Positions 23,567-35,463 of a DNA stretch of 64,000 nt are shown here, piece by piece. Below the pieces are notes generated by a model. That model was given only the letters and a program-made list of their open reading frames with translations, searched no databases and was not told the DNA's origin. This DNA comes from Penicillium oxalicum (lineage: Eukaryota > Ascomycota > Eurotiomycetes > Eurotiales > Aspergillaceae). Numbering within the stretch: position 1 is the first letter of the stretch; each line of letters begins with the position of its first letter. The stretch is taken from NCBI RefSeq assembly GCF_001723175.1, contig NC_064652.1:3968001-4032000 (forward strand), written 5' to 3'. The translations under genes and the position numbers were made by a program.

Positions 23567-24646
23567 TCATGATTCCCGGGCGATTTCCTGGCTTTCTTCC
23601 GGTTCGTCATCATCAAATCCGGCAAGATTGCGGAGACACGACAGATGGGGGTCTTGGTGCAAGGCCGAATCGGCAGACTTGAAAGCTCGAATGATTTCAG
23701 AGTTTCGTGACTGTATAGTGTTGCTCATGTACTCAATACCATCCGCAGCAAGTTCCTCGAGTGTTTTTTCACCTGCCTCCTTGGCTTGCCCCTGAATCTC
23801 GTGCAACCGCTTCATCCAGAACATGTATCTCCATGGCGAGAATCCAGCGGGTGATCGCCTCCCAAGCTCTGATTCCAGGAAGTCTTCACCACCCTGGCTG
23901 ATATGACTGGGACAGTCGCTCCAGCACACCTCGGACAGCAACGCTAGGTTGTGTGCTGCGATCTTCAACCAAGCCACAGCAGCCGGTAGCAGATGAAAGA
24001 CTTCCAGTTGTCTCATACCACGATTCAAGTCCTCTCCATCGGATTCATCACCCGTGCGAAGCTCCAGAGAAGTCTCAAAGACATTGCGGAAGAGCAGAAG
24101 AGCGATCTGACACATGCGATCTTTGGCAACTCGCGCCGACGCCAATTTGGCTAAGAAGGTGGCAAAGTTGAGACGATGAGTGCCCGACATGGTAGCTCCG
24201 TGCTCGATCCAGAAGCTGGTCATGTCGCCCACCAAGAAGGGTAGGTCCGTCCATAGTGTGCCATCCACCGTTCTTGCAATGTCGACTCCAGAGTTCCCGC
24301 GAGCTGGCCTATTCAAAGGCCCCATCCCCTGAATGCGTAGGATATCCAAGACCAGCCCCTCATGCTCCGGAGATTGGGAGGAGATGTGTCGGCTTAGCTC
24401 ATAATAGATGTACCACAAAGAATGGACGTGGACCTCCACGGAGTCAACGCCAGCACCAATATCACAGAATCGACTCGTCACAACCCAGGTTCGATTGTAA
24501 AAAGCAGCTTGTCTTAATTCCTCAAAATCACCTCGTGCCACAGATTGACGGGTGCTCTCTCTATCTCTACGAGCATAGTCCATAGCTCCAATAGATGGCG
24601 AGTCTCTCGGCAGCGAGCTCAGCAAGGAGTCACGAAGGTGGTCCAT
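23567..24646 (-). CDS. DUF3632-like fungal protein, function unknown
   Basis: Single exon of 359 residues with a true ATG at 24646. It is a soluble, largely helical-looking protein with no signal peptide or membrane segment. The features SLWYIYYELSRHI, LVLDILRIQGMGPL and SPWRYMFWMKRLHEI recall the fungus-specific family of unknown function DUF3632, which occurs in many copies in moulds. I assign that family from memory of its pattern, so it is tentative. The C-terminus is acidic (DDDEPEESQE). It stands alone, with more than 1 kb empty on either side, and its promoter lies just right of 24646. No catalytic motif is visible. Confidence 0.75.
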   Translation of the reverse strand: MDHLRDSLLSSLPRDSPSIGAMDYARRDRESTRQSVARGDFEELRQAAFYNRTWVVTSRFCDIGAGVDSVEVHVHSLWYIYYELSRHISSQSPEHEGLVLDILRIQGMGPLNRPARGNSGVDIARTVDGTLWTDLPFLVGDMTSFWIEHGATMSGTHRLNFATFLAKLASARVAKDRMCQIALLLFRNVFETSLELRTGDESDGEDLNRGMRQLEVFHLLPAAVAWLKIAAHNLALLSEVCWSDCPSHISQGGEDFLESELGRRSPAGFSPWRYMFWMKRLHEIQGQAKEAGEKTLEELAADGIEYMSNTIQSRNSEIIRAFKSADSALHQDPHLSCLRNLAGFDDDEPEESQEIARES

Positions 24647-27079
24647 TTTAGACTTGGTTGGTTTCTATGAATGAATGAGATGTTTGTGGGCCAGAAGAGA
24701 TGGAATGATATGATGATTGGAGACTACGTGGACGTCAAAACGCGGATTATATCGGTCCAGGGGGCGGACAGCTGATAAGGCGGCAAATGAGAAGCCGCCA
24801 ACCGTAAGTGTGCGATGACAGGGCCGTTCCCCTGTCGAATAGCGGGGCAAACAATGCGGGCTGAGAGACTGATCAGGCAGCAGCGTAGATGTTGACGTGG
24901 AGAGTAGTAAGAACAGAAGACTGTAGCGGCGGATTGGGGATCTGGACCACGTTGATGCGGCGTGATTATCCTGGTTAGTAAAGATCAGCCGGCAGCCAAG
25001 AGGTTAAGTGGGTCTCGATCATGCGACTTGTGAGGAGCGTCAGACGGGAAGGTGATGGAAAGATACTGTAGGGCTGGAATGCACGTGCGCTGTGAGGGGG
25101 CATTCGAGGCACTGAGGTAGGCACTTCTGAGAAGCAACCCTGAATTTTACCCCACCTCCTCCATTTGTTGCGCAGTCGCCCTTTCTCACATACTTCGTTG
25201 TAAATATATTCTCATTCCAACCAGGCAGTCGCCCTATCATTCGCACGGTAATTTATGGTCCTCCATTATGATGGTCCTCCATTATTCATTGAGATGGGAA
25301 GCCTGACTTACTCTTGGTTGTTGCTAGAGTGAAAGATTTGTCAAACTCAATCCCGGCCGACGAACAAGATCAGAAAACATGCGGGGGCGCTAAAGTTGCA
25401 CGCGACCACTCGGATGTCAGTCAACAGCGACGTGTGTTGGTAGTGGGGACATTTGGAGATGACCGTTGGAGATCCGCCACCATATGCAGGGTCCAAGAGA
25501 AGCGGGAGAGGTACGGGCTAGACTAAAACAAGTTAGCCAAGATATAACCAGACACTTTGATTTCGCTTGGCGGAAGTACTCTCAGGGTATGGCCGAGCTC
25601 AAGGAGAAGACTCTCCGTGTTTACATCCTAATATGTACCGTTGGTCCAGAATAGAGACAACTCAATCTACTGATCTCACTTGGTGTGGGATAGAGGCTAA
25701 TATAGGTATTTCGGGGTGTGAAAAGGTGATTATTGCGTTCAACATTCTTTTACAATGGGATGATAGAGTCTATCCAATTGGCAGCTGCTGTTCTGTCTTG
25801 AAAGTTGATCAAGATTCAAAACCCACAGATAGAATCAGGGCTACATGCCGCTTCTTTGTCTCGCTCATTGACCTCCATAAGTTGAAAGGCTCATATGGCT
25901 CTCTAGCCACATGTCTCGTGTATTCCGATCATGGAGGAGATGCATCAGGTAGGATTCAAATAGAGTCCTTGGCAAAAAGAAAAGATGGTTTCATTATGCC
26001 GGGAGTTCACGGGACGGGCTGGACGCCTTGTCAGCCTCTACGTTGACACGGAGCCTCCGGAGTGATCAACAGCCAAGCGCGTTGAATACCTCGTCACAGT
26101 ACTATCTTAGGAAAAATAGCAGTCACAGCATTGCCGATATGGCTCTAATCTGTCCCTCTGATGAGGATCTGGTCCTAAGCAAAGATCAGGCGTCCATCCG
26201 AACAAAATCCCAAATTCATGCATGAAAATGGGGTTATTGAGAATTGAGGATTCTGGAGGTGGTACCTACACTTTTGCCACCAATTGTCCACGCTTCTTCC
26301 TCCATGATTGCCCGTGTAATCCACTAGGTCACTAAGTGGCTCTGCTCCTCTGTCATTTTCTTAGATTTTGAAATGCATCATGAGTTCTCTTCTGCCCGTC
26401 TGAAGGACTTATTCAAGCAATCATGGTCGATGTCTTCATCCATTTTTATCCTGCGGTGATTCTTTTAGTGATCTTCTCTAATGGCCATTCAAATCAACAC
26501 TAAATCATTTGTGAGGCGCTAGATGATCATCCAGATCCACGTGTGCCCTCAGCAGTACCGGAGATATGCTCGAAACCTTGCAGTGTTACATTCCATAAAT
26601 GCGCTATGGTTTGAGCCAGCACACCATCAAAAAATAAAGAAACTCTACCTCCATGACTTGGCAGGGAAATCATTCCAATTTGAACATCTGAGAGTATGAC
26701 CCCCTCGATCCTCGCCTGCAGTCATCAATCGTTTGCCTCATTCTCTCTTGGAAGATGAGCCCCTCGACTAGAGTTGAGACATTGCCTTCTTAGTGCTTAT
26801 ACTTGTCACGCATACTCAGGTGCTAGCTAAGGACGCTCTTTCTGCTATCGAGCTGAATTTGCGGCATATTTCGCGTTGGATAAAAGATTCAATTCCATTC
26901 ATCCGAACCACCAATATCATTGCAGCCATTCTGCCAAACATGGGATTTCACTGAAGGTGCACTTTATCGGTACTTATTTAAGTCTGCTCACACCCGTCCC
27001 ACAAACAGGAAACATCAACTTAACTCAATACAAGTCTGTCTTGGATATCCTTCTCAAATTCACCTTCAGATTTCTCAGT
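24647..27079. other. Intergenic, including leader of the secreted protein gene
   Basis: About 2.4 kb. A plus-strand frame of about 160 codons at 25.57-26.05 kb shows no motif. The last about 150 bases are rich in A and C with little secondary structure, typical of leaders of strongly expressed fungal secreted proteins. No RNA gene seen. Confidence 0.4.
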
Positions 27080-27509
27080 ATGCAGTTCTCCAGCCTTTCT
27101 CTAGTGGTTTTTGCTGTAATCGGCGCTATTGCAACTCCCATTGCTGTCGACTTGAACTTGAAAACCGGGATGTGCAACTCAGCAAGTATGGAGGAGTATG
27201 TTCCTGTCTCAAAATAACCACAACAACTTCATAGCATCAGAATTGCTGATTTGATTTACAGGAATGCAACTTGAAGACAAATGCTTGTCGCTACACCAAG
27301 GGCGGGAAGGGCGTGTTTGTCCCTTGCGGCACCGCCGCAAATAAGCGGGTAAGGCTCGGTCAATCCAGTCTAGCCGAACTGACAAATAGAGCTACTTTTG
27401 TTGTGAGAGGGTGATAGTATTGACCGTGGAAAAATAGTGCAAGACCGATCGCCATCACTGTGAATACGACGAGCACCATAAGCATGTGGACTGCCAGACC
27501 CCAGTCTAA
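27080..27509 (+). CDS. Small secreted cysteine-rich protein (possibly frame-disrupted)
   Basis: Three exons are visible: about 27080-27195, 27262-27348 and 27438-27509. The ATG opens a classic signal peptide (MQFSSLSLVVFAVIGAIA, then TP). Exons 2 and 3 join cleanly through a GTAAGG...TAG intron and hold most of the cysteines, with about seven in the predicted mature protein of about 60 residues. Such proteins are often secreted effectors or antimicrobial peptides; I do not recognise the family and infer only secretion. The best first donor (GTATGT at 27196) does not keep the frame with the good acceptor at 27261. Either a weak donor a few bases downstream is used, or this allele is frameshifted. 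Confidence 0.5.
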
Positions 27510-28499
27510 ACTTCTATGAACGTCAAGCCGGGCGAACTCTTCCTGACACCTGAACGACAACCAATTCTCGAAAACTTTCTTTTTATCGATGATTTCTCTT
27601 GCAAATTGCTACGTGACTGACGAGCTTATCTGTTTTTGCAACGAAGGTCACGCCTAAAGAGGTCAAGATTGCATAACAGTATCCGATGTTCGCGTGTGTA
27701 TTTCGATCTCTAGTTTATCTGTTGATAATTAGTAACTCACTCAGTCCATGATATATTTATCCCTAAGTATTCTGTGACACATACCTGAAGTTAAAATAAA
27801 GTCGCTGGAGATCACGAATAGACCTAATATATGAAGTTGAGAGGCTTAAAATATTATATCCTATTGGAGGAATTGTATCCTGCTACACTTGATCCAGAGT
27901 AATACATACGTTCTTCGTGATACCTTGAGGGGCCTGTGCAACTGGCAAGTTTAAGGATTTATTCAAGAAGTTGCTTGTCCTCGAGACTTGCTTGACTCGT
28001 TCTCCAGTTGACGAAAATTTGGTCAAGGTAAAAATTTAGGATACGTCTGGGCAAGAGGACAATGAAAGCTTGCGGCCAATTGTGTATGGAGCAGGTGTCA
28101 TTTTTTTGCATTTGTTGCAAATAGGTGGGATATCTCGAAAACACTAAGAACAAGGTATGTGGCTTTTATAGAGTGCCGTTGAAGACATGATATTGCCTGA
28201 TAGAGTCATACAGGAGTACTTTTGAATCAGTGATCCCAATTATCTATATTTCATCTTTCCTATAAGATTGATTGCTGACACTACCGGCAGGACCCCTAGA
28301 GTCTAGGCGATTGCGTTGTGTGGTGACTGCTGCTGATGATGGCAGTGGGTCTCTTAGTTATCCCAGGGTCTGAAGCGTTGTCGTCGCATGCCGGAGCGCG
28401 GATCACTGGTGGTCATTGGTGGCTTGCTCATCGCAGCTTTGAAAATGCTGATTTTGATCTGAAATGTTCCAGATCGGTCGTCTGTTGGGTTTGTCTCAC
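27510..28499. other. AT-rich spacer without supported gene
   Basis: About 1 kb of AT-rich sequence downstream of the secreted protein gene and upstream of the broken regulator. If the N-terminal zinc-cluster part of that regulator ever lay here, it is no longer recognisable. Confidence 0.4.
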
Positions 28500-29577
28500 C
28501 AAATATATCCTATCAGAGGCAACTTAATGTGAATGATCAAGGAGACCCTTATCTGCAAGTTGATGAAGCTATGGCTTCATCAAGAGCCCTACATGCACTT
28601 CTCAGATATGGCCGCTAACGAGGTCGACATACAACGAAGACTATGGGTTTGAGTCGTCGAAACTTCGACCCAATCGAGTTTCGAATCGGATCTTTCTCTG
28701 CTGATATCATCCGAGGTTTACAACTGTATCGTGGCGTCAAATCTGGATGATACAGGCCTCTTGGTAAATCCCTCTTTGATACTCGAACTACTTGCTGTAT
28801 ATGGCCGATCAATGATGCCGATGCTGCTGGCGAATACACAGGGCATTTGTCTTTATAGTCTGCAACTATTGAGTGCGCCAGACACCGCTCTTACCTACCA
28901 GGATGTGTTAAAATTGACGAACGGGCTTCATGGCGTTCATAAAACACCTATTGCTCGTAGGCAATTCCTTACCGCGTCCTCGACTAGAGTTATTGACTAC
29001 CACATCAAAGTTCAAGATGCCTTCACCTGTCGCTTTCCGCTCATCTTGCATGCTCCATTTGTCATCCAGGCTAAGAAAAATCTATCATATTAATCTCTGT
29101 GAAAGGTGCGAATGGAAGCAGCGACCTCGCTACTCTCATATCCACTACCGCAGATCGAAGGCGACGAGCCTCTCTTTGTCACCGAAAGCCACTACGCGCA
29201 TATCCTACTGTGTGAGGAGGGAATATTCACCAATGTTCTCCGACATGCCTCTGGTCGCCTCTGCCTCAATTTGGGCGGCAATGTAATGGACGATTATTTT
29301 TCAATAGCAGATCGCGTTTTCTGTAATAATTCCTACCAGGTTGTACAGGAAGCGATTTCGCTGCTAAAGCGGCACGTACATTGGAACACATCCGCATGTA
29401 GCTACTACGTCTTCTTCTGCTGTGATACCGCTCAAGTTCATTCTTTACGCAATAAGAACGATGTCGAACAAGACATCCAGGAAGTCGCCAAGCAGACTTT
29501 GGATCGTTGCTGGGCTGCCTTGGAACAGGCCATTGATCGCAATTTAGGCGAGCTGATACCACTTCCTCTATAGCCAT
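28500..29577 (+). pseudogene. Broken Zn2Cys6-family regulator (C-terminal relic)
   Basis: One plus-strand frame carries the middle-homology region of a fungal zinc-cluster regulator: LWLHQEPYMHF, QRRLWV, VVE, ASNLDD, RFPLILHAPFVIQAKKN, KVRMEAATSLL. It aligns in order with the intact regulator at 32397-34897 (MGLHRAP, RARLWVTVLEL, PSNLDDEQF, LHRPFMIQARKDP). Three in-frame stops interrupt it: TGA at 28650, TAA at 29091 and TGA at 29100. All could arise by C-to-T change from Arg or Gln codons, though the first lies where a Thr is usual. No zinc-binding region or start was found upstream. The last part (29106-29573) is open. It is therefore a dead paralog fragment. Confidence 0.7.
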
Positions 29578-29854
29578 CAGGCCGAGAAGATTCGTCTCTG
29601 TTCCCTGTATAAGTTAATGATGGAAAATTTGGATTTCTCAGTTAGCCCTCTAGTATTTCAATGTTTGATGGTGGCTTCTACTTGATTTTCAGAACTCTTT
29701 GTTTGAATGTAATTACAAGGATGGGGTCCAAAAGTCTGTGTGCATAGCGCTTCCGCCATCCTGCTCCATCGAATAAATATATAGATCCCGATTTATCGTC
29801 CACAACCAATCCTTATTGAATCACGCTGAAATTAACTATGCTGAATAATCAGGT

Positions 29855-30250
29855 TTACATACAAATATCCCTTGCTTGATATTTCGTATAATAGCCCTTA
29901 TTCGCATACATTTTATCCATCCTTCTTCTCATACTCAATATCAACGCATCAATCTTCGCCTGGTCTAACGCATCCCACGCAGCACCAATACGCTCTTTGA
30001 AATAGGCCCAATCCTCTTTTGAGTTTCCCATCTGCATAAGGTCTGGAAAAATGTGAAAAAGTTGTCGCTTTAGCATATGCCAGACCGGTTCAATAGAACT
30101 AAGATCAGGCGAGTGTGCAGGCCAATCTTCAACGTATATCCTATACTTTTCAAACCACTCCTGCGTATTTTCGAGAGCGTGCATAATTTCAGCACGCTAC
30201 TGAGCTGAAAGCTCAGCCCCTTGGCTACGATGAGCGCTCAATTGTACACT
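29855..30250 (-). mobile_element. Tc1/mariner-type transposase C-terminal fragment
   Basis: The minus-strand frame ending at 29855 contains VEDWPAHSPDLSSIEPVWHML followed by a Lys/Arg-rich tail. This is the D...PDLxPIExxW block that carries the last acidic residue of Tc1/mariner DDE transposases. Upstream in the same frame lies AHRSQ, near the second catalytic Asp, separated by an in-frame TAG at about 30202. The N-terminal half and DNA-binding domains are missing, and I could not see matching terminal inverted repeats. This is an inactive relic, just outside the left end of the biosynthetic locus. Confidence 0.8.
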
Positions 30251-30596
30251 TACCGGAGCCATAGGGGTGGTGTAGGAAGGGGGGGAAATAGAGGGTGGTT
30301 GTTAGGGTGATATGTGGTGGGGCGGAATGCACACAGGCTTTGGACTGGTAGTGTATATCCGGCGTTTCAGGAATGTTTTATCAGTGCTTCAGCATCAATG
30401 AAAATCGATATAAATTCAGACTTGACACCGATAGAGCTTCAAGGGCTGGAAGATCTTACGAATTGGTTTGGGTAGATAAGATTCACTGAGCGTGTTTATA
30501 TTCTTCCGAAATGCGTCTTTCTTCTGGTTATAGTCCTTCAAGTCACGTCTTCCATTCTCAACTTCTCCATCCCGAGCTTGTATTGACACCAGCGGT
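30251..30596. other. Short spacer between transposon relic and transporter
   Basis: About 350 bases; 3' flank of the MFS gene. A G-rich stretch near 30265-30320 (GGGGTGGTG, GGAAGGGGGGGA) may be the degraded edge of the transposon. Nothing else seen. Confidence 0.4.
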
Positions 30597-32050
30597 TTAA
30601 ATCTTCGTAGTAAGTCCCCACCCAGAAAGGCGTACACGTAGAGCAGCAAGGCCCAGGGTACCGATGAGGAAGCTCACGCCGGAAAATACACAGGTATAGG
30701 TATAGCTACCCCCATCGGACGCGGCGATGGCGCCCCCAATAGGTGGACTGGTCAAGGTACCCACCGCAGCAAAAGCTAAGACAGTACCCACACGATAGCC
30801 CAACTCACTCATCGGCGAGATCTGGACAATGAGGACGGGTCCAAGACCGATGATCGCACCTGAGGTGATGCCAAACAACGCTGCAAATGTGATCAATGCA
30901 CCATTGCCTCGAGCAGGAAGCCACAATGCCAACACCAGGATAGCAGACAAAGTTGTCATGACGACCATCACGTTGAATCGTCCGGCCTTGTCCGCAATAT
31001 AGTTCGGTACGGTACGACCGAAGAAACTTGCTCCATTGAGAATAGGAACAAGAGACCACGCCATTTGCGTTGACATGCCGTAGTGGATAGCTTCGACGAC
31101 AATATAATCAAAAGGAATGAATATGCCCCCTGAGTTTGAAAAGTTAGGAGCCGTTTGTGAGGAAAGACTTCTCCACTCAGCATGGATGACCTGCACTCAC
31201 AGTACATGAAAAAACTGGCCACACACAGGAGCACGAAGTTGGTATCCCGCAGCGGCCCGATATAATGAATGACCGAGAATGGACGTGGCTTGTGTTCAAA
31301 ATTAGACGAAATCGTCAGATTGGCGAAAACAAGCAGGCCGAGGATCATGAAAGCGCAGATCCGCATCGTCCAACCAAAGCCCACCTGCGGCAGTAGATGT
31401 TGTACCATTAATGGGAAGACAACGCCACCCAAAGAGGATCCTGCCACTGTCAAACCACCGACAATCCCCCGCTTCTGACGAAACCATGTTTGGGGCTGCA
31501 GAATCCTGATAAGAGGTTTATTCTTTATTTTTGTGCGGGGGGAGAGACTTACTGCGGTCATTGCCGGCGTGAAGATCAACGATGAACCGATCCCAGACAC
31601 CACAGACTGGCTTAGCATCAGTTGGTAATACTTGGTGGAGAGACTGGCCATCATTAGCCCAAACACGTGCAAGAACGATCCGATCGCAATAGGCACGCGC
31701 GGACCATAACTGTCGAAAAGTCTGCCCGACACGGGGGAAGTAAAAAGCATGAAAAAGACTAAGACAGTTAGGTCATCAGGATGTGAAATGACACACATTG
31801 TGTACTTACATTCCATAGACGTGATCCAGGATACATCCGAACTTGAATAGCCCTTCAACTGGTTCGTTTGATACTCCGACTGGAAAAGTGCAATGCAATT
31901 GACCCAGCCAAATGAGACAAACAGAGCAACTGATGCGCCTGCAACCGTAAGCCATGCCTGGAGGCCGCCGTCGGGAACGGTGGGCGGTGCGGCCTTGGGG
32001 GCCTCAGCCGTAGGGCCCTCGTTGCCTTTCTCTAAAGTCGTATCCGACAT
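30597..32050 (-). CDS. MCT-type MFS transporter 1
   Basis: Four exons, with introns at about 31759-31809 and 31496-31552 and a third near 31130-31200; the third restores SFFMYWGIFIPF. The product of about 420 residues starts with a short acidic/Ala-Pro cytosolic tail, then PDGGLQAWLTVAGASVALF, the N-terminal signature of the monocarboxylate-transporter (MCT) family. Some twelve hydrophobic segments follow and the end is GWGLTTKI. Such transporters in fungal clusters export the product or move small carboxylates across the plasma membrane. It is a paralog of the transporter at 62908-64000 and shares intron positions after TPAMTA and after FFMY. It is divergently transcribed from the Zn2Cys6 regulator at 32397, with about 350 bases between, so co-regulation is likely. 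Confidence 0.9.
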
Positions 32051-32396
32051 GGGGAACGAGTAGCGCGTTTCTGGGTAAGCTTTGCAGTGTTGATATCGAC
32101 GCAGATGTTGATATGAGCCTATAGCCGCGGGGAACAGCTTTGATGTCCCCCTTTTAAACGTAGGCGGTTCTGGCGACGATGCATCTCGGTCATCGATCCG
32201 GATATTAGGAGTTGCGGAGTTAATACCTCGGGGAATGGGGGGCGAGAAAAGCCGCGCAGGTCATGTGACCGAGAAGTTGATGATAAAGTTCGGCCCCGAG
32301 CCCGACGGCTTTTTCTCTGCACTCGGTCTTTTCGTCTGATCTCACCTCGCTTGGCCCTTCACCCTTCCAGCCTCTATACGGATTTCTACCGCTGTG
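32051..32396. promoter_or_regulatory. Bidirectional promoter, transporter 1 / regulator 1
   Basis: A 346-base head-to-head space. It contains CGG/CCG triplets suitable for zinc-cluster proteins, for example ATCCGGAT near 32196 and GCCCGACGGC near 32306, and a pyrimidine-rich stretch before the regulator ATG. The site assignments are inference. Confidence 0.5.
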
Positions 32397-34897
32397 ATGA
32401 TGGCACAGGATCAGAACGTTCCCTTAGTGGCCACATCTCCACCGCGCAAACGTCGCCGACCACCCAAGTCATGTGATCCGTGTCGAAGACGAAAAGTTCG
32501 GTGTGATCGGAAAGTCCCTTGCGGCCAGTGCGAGCGCGCGAGAACTGCGTTGCAGTGCAACTACGCCCCTACAGTAACTGCGAGTAGTCCCTCTGGTGGC
32601 GACATCTCCCACCTGGCGGCCCCTTCCGTGCGGGAGGGAGATTCACCCCCTTCCGAACCCGCGGACCCACAGAGACCAAGCCGGCCATCGGCACATTCGT
32701 CGCATTTGCTGCCTCCGGAGCAGCATCAGTCCCAGAACAAGATCATCCAGAATCTACAACGCCGAATTCGGCGTTTGGAAGACCAGCTTCCCTACCCTCC
32801 AATCTCTCGGACCACAACTGGCCCCGATTCCGACGTTTCTCAAGCTCAAGCTCTGCGCCACCTTCACGACCGGGTCCTTCTGACCGAGGAGCAATGGTCT
32901 GATTTCTCTCAACCCAGCAATTTGGTCAACGGATGGGCCATTCCAGCTACCCCGCCTCGCTTGCGAGTCACTTCCGATAAGACGAAGGTGTTTGGTCCCA
33001 GCCACTGGTTGCATACCGCCGAGAAGGTATGAATCGGACCCGCTGCCCCTAAACCACATATTGCCTATCACCGAATAACGTCAAATTCCAGTTGCAAGTT
33101 CTTGGCAAGTTCGACGCCAAAGAGGTAGAACCATCCCTGCAGGATGTGGACTCCCGATCAGAGGTCGCCGGCATCTTGAAAGATTGTCGGCATCTACGGC
33201 AGACCATGAAGGCACAAGAGTCGGTCCGGCTTAATCATCCTGTCCCAGACATTTTGAGCACGCTTCCAACTCAAGAAGTATGCGATAGTCTGGTCGATGC
33301 CTATCTCCGGACTTTCGAGTTGATCTACCGGATTGTTCATATCCCATCGTTCTGGGAGGACTATCGTCGGTTTTGGACCCAGCCACAGTCGACTTCGACC
33401 CATTTTTTGATGCAGCTGGTCTTGATACTTGCCCTGGGTACAATATTCTACTCAGATCGAAGCAAGAGGGCCAATCTTCGCCGTCTCGCGCACACGTGGA
33501 TCTATGCCGCACAATGGTGGCTGGTAGGGCCTTCAGAAAAGTCTACTGTCAATTTGGAGGGTCTGCAAGTTGGTTGTCTCTTGCTGTTGGCCCGCCAGAC
33601 GAACATCCTCCCGACCACGAGTTGGCTTTCCGCGGGTTCCGTGTTGCGCATGGCCATGGTAATGGGGCTTCACCGCGCTCCTGATCTCTTTCCCGCGCTC
33701 TCAGAATACCAGTCTGAAATGCGAGCTCGACTTTGGGTGACGGTGCTAGAGCTGACATTATTGTCGTCACTTGATGCCTCCATGCCCTTACCATTCTCAC
33801 TTCAAGATATCGATTGCATGGCGCCATCGAATTTAGACGACGAGCAGTTTGGTCCTAAGACCGAGAGGCTGCCCCGTCCGCAATCCAGTGAGCGGCTGAC
33901 CGAGTCGTCTATCCAGATTCTACTGCACAAGTCTCTTCCCGTGCGAGTGGAAGCTGTCCGGCTTCTGAACAACCAGCACCGCCAGGAACTATCATACGAA
34001 ACCGCACTGAGGCTGGGAACTGAATTGAGATCGGCTTGCCGGGATGTTGCTGCCTTGTTCGACACAGCTCGGAATCAGTCAAGGCACGCGACCCCCGGTT
34101 CAAAAATGGCTCCTTTTCATCTCCGGTTCATTGACACATATCTACGTCGATATATCTTGTTTCTACATCGCCCCTTCATGATCCAGGCTCGTAAAGACCC
34201 TCGATTCTACCTGTCCCGGAAAGTGTGTCTAGACTCGTGCGTCGTAATTGCATCGTATGCCGATCACCTCCGTCTACCCTCAGACAGCTTGGATGACCTC
34301 TCTCATCTGGCCATTGTAGGCCGAGGATCTTTCAAAGGAGCATTGAGCTTCGATGTGATTATCTCTCTGGGCCTGGAGATCATCACGCAGCTTGAAGAAG
34401 AGGCTTCTACGCGACCCTCTGGGTCTTCACCCCCGTTTGTTGCCGACCACTTGGATAAAATGGCCAAGGCCAATCGTGTGCCCTTGATCCGGAGCCTAGA
34501 ACATATTCAGGAGCAACTGCTGCAGATCATTGCGCTCGGGAATCCCAGTCTGAAGCGATACAACTTCCTATCCGCAATCCTGAGCCAGATCCGAGCAATG
34601 GAGTCTGGTCAGCCGATTCAACCTGCCATTTACGCCACCATTAAAGAAAGCCTTCTGAAATGCTACACCTTGCTCAAGGCCTCTCACGCGGCCAGTTCGC
34701 CCCAGGAATCGGTGGAGTCGTTGACAACGGGCCCAGATAGTCTGCCAGACTTCGATGTGGACGCTCTAGTAAGTATCCTCCTCCCAATTTGCGTCTCTGC
34801 CATTAACTTTATAATCAAGGATCCTGCCTTGGGATTGGAGATTCCCAGTTTATTGTTCTTTCCGGGTCTGATGGATATGTCGGGCACCGAGTGGTAG
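32397..34897 (+). CDS. Zn2Cys6 transcription factor 1
   Basis: Two exons (32397-33026 and 33092-34897; 65-nt intron) give 811 residues. Cysteines at 26, 29, 36, 42, 45 and 54 form C-x2-C-x6-C-x5-C-x2-C-x8-C, preceded by the basic stretch PRKRRRPPK (DNA contact and nuclear import). A Pro/Ser-rich linker and a short coiled segment (QNKIIQNLQRRIRRLEDQL) follow, likely for dimerisation. The fungal-specific middle homology region comes next, with the MGLHRAP, RARLWVTVLEL, PSNLDDEQF and LHRPFMIQARKDP blocks. It should bind CGG-containing sites and is a candidate activator of the neighbouring transporter and possibly the PKS-NRPS locus. The broken gene at 28.5-29.6 kb is a relative. A second ATG at 32400 is possible. 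The C-terminus ends in hydrophobic sequence without a clear acidic activation tail. Confidence 0.93.
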
Positions 34898-35463
34898 GTA
34901 CGTAGGTAAGGCAAATAAGTCAGCAAGCAATATTCCAGTAATTGACCACTACACATTGTAATCGTATCGACCTATAAATTTATATGTGTGTATTTATGTC
35001 AGCTGTGCAACTTATGTTACCAACTCGGAGACCTCCATGGTTACGATCCACTCCATCCTATGTACCTATATCGTAGTTTGTAACAAAGTGGGTCGAGGTG
35101 AATGTAAAATATGCAAAACTTGACAGGAGAAATGTCCCGTTTTTCCATTCTCAGACCAAGGGGGTTATCAACATACGTCAGCAATCTCGTCAGCTAAAGA
35201 ATCGCTGTCCAAATCCGTGACTAGGATGGTTTGCAGGCAGCAATGTAAACTGAAATCTTGGAAAAAAACACCGGGCCCGGAGCCGGGGCCGGCCTCGGCC
35301 TCGGCACGTGGAAGATCGGTTTTCGGTCTTCAGACTTACCCCCGAGGTGCTATTAGATATAGCGACCACGCCCAACAGAGCACAACTCCTGTCCAACAGT
35401 TTAAATCATCCCTCTCGATCAGCCCCAAGAGCTTTTGATTCAATCCATCCAATCGAAGATAAT
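34898..35463. other. Intergenic between regulator 1 and small membrane protein gene
   Basis: About 570 bases. A GC-rich stretch at 35270-35310 (GGGCCCGGAGCCGGGGCCGGCC, then GGCACGTGG with a CACGTG box) is probably promoter sequence of the gene starting at 35464. Confidence 0.5.

Noticed and set aside
25567..26046. 159-codon plus-strand frame
   Set aside because: No recognisable motif, no supporting intron pattern or neighbour.
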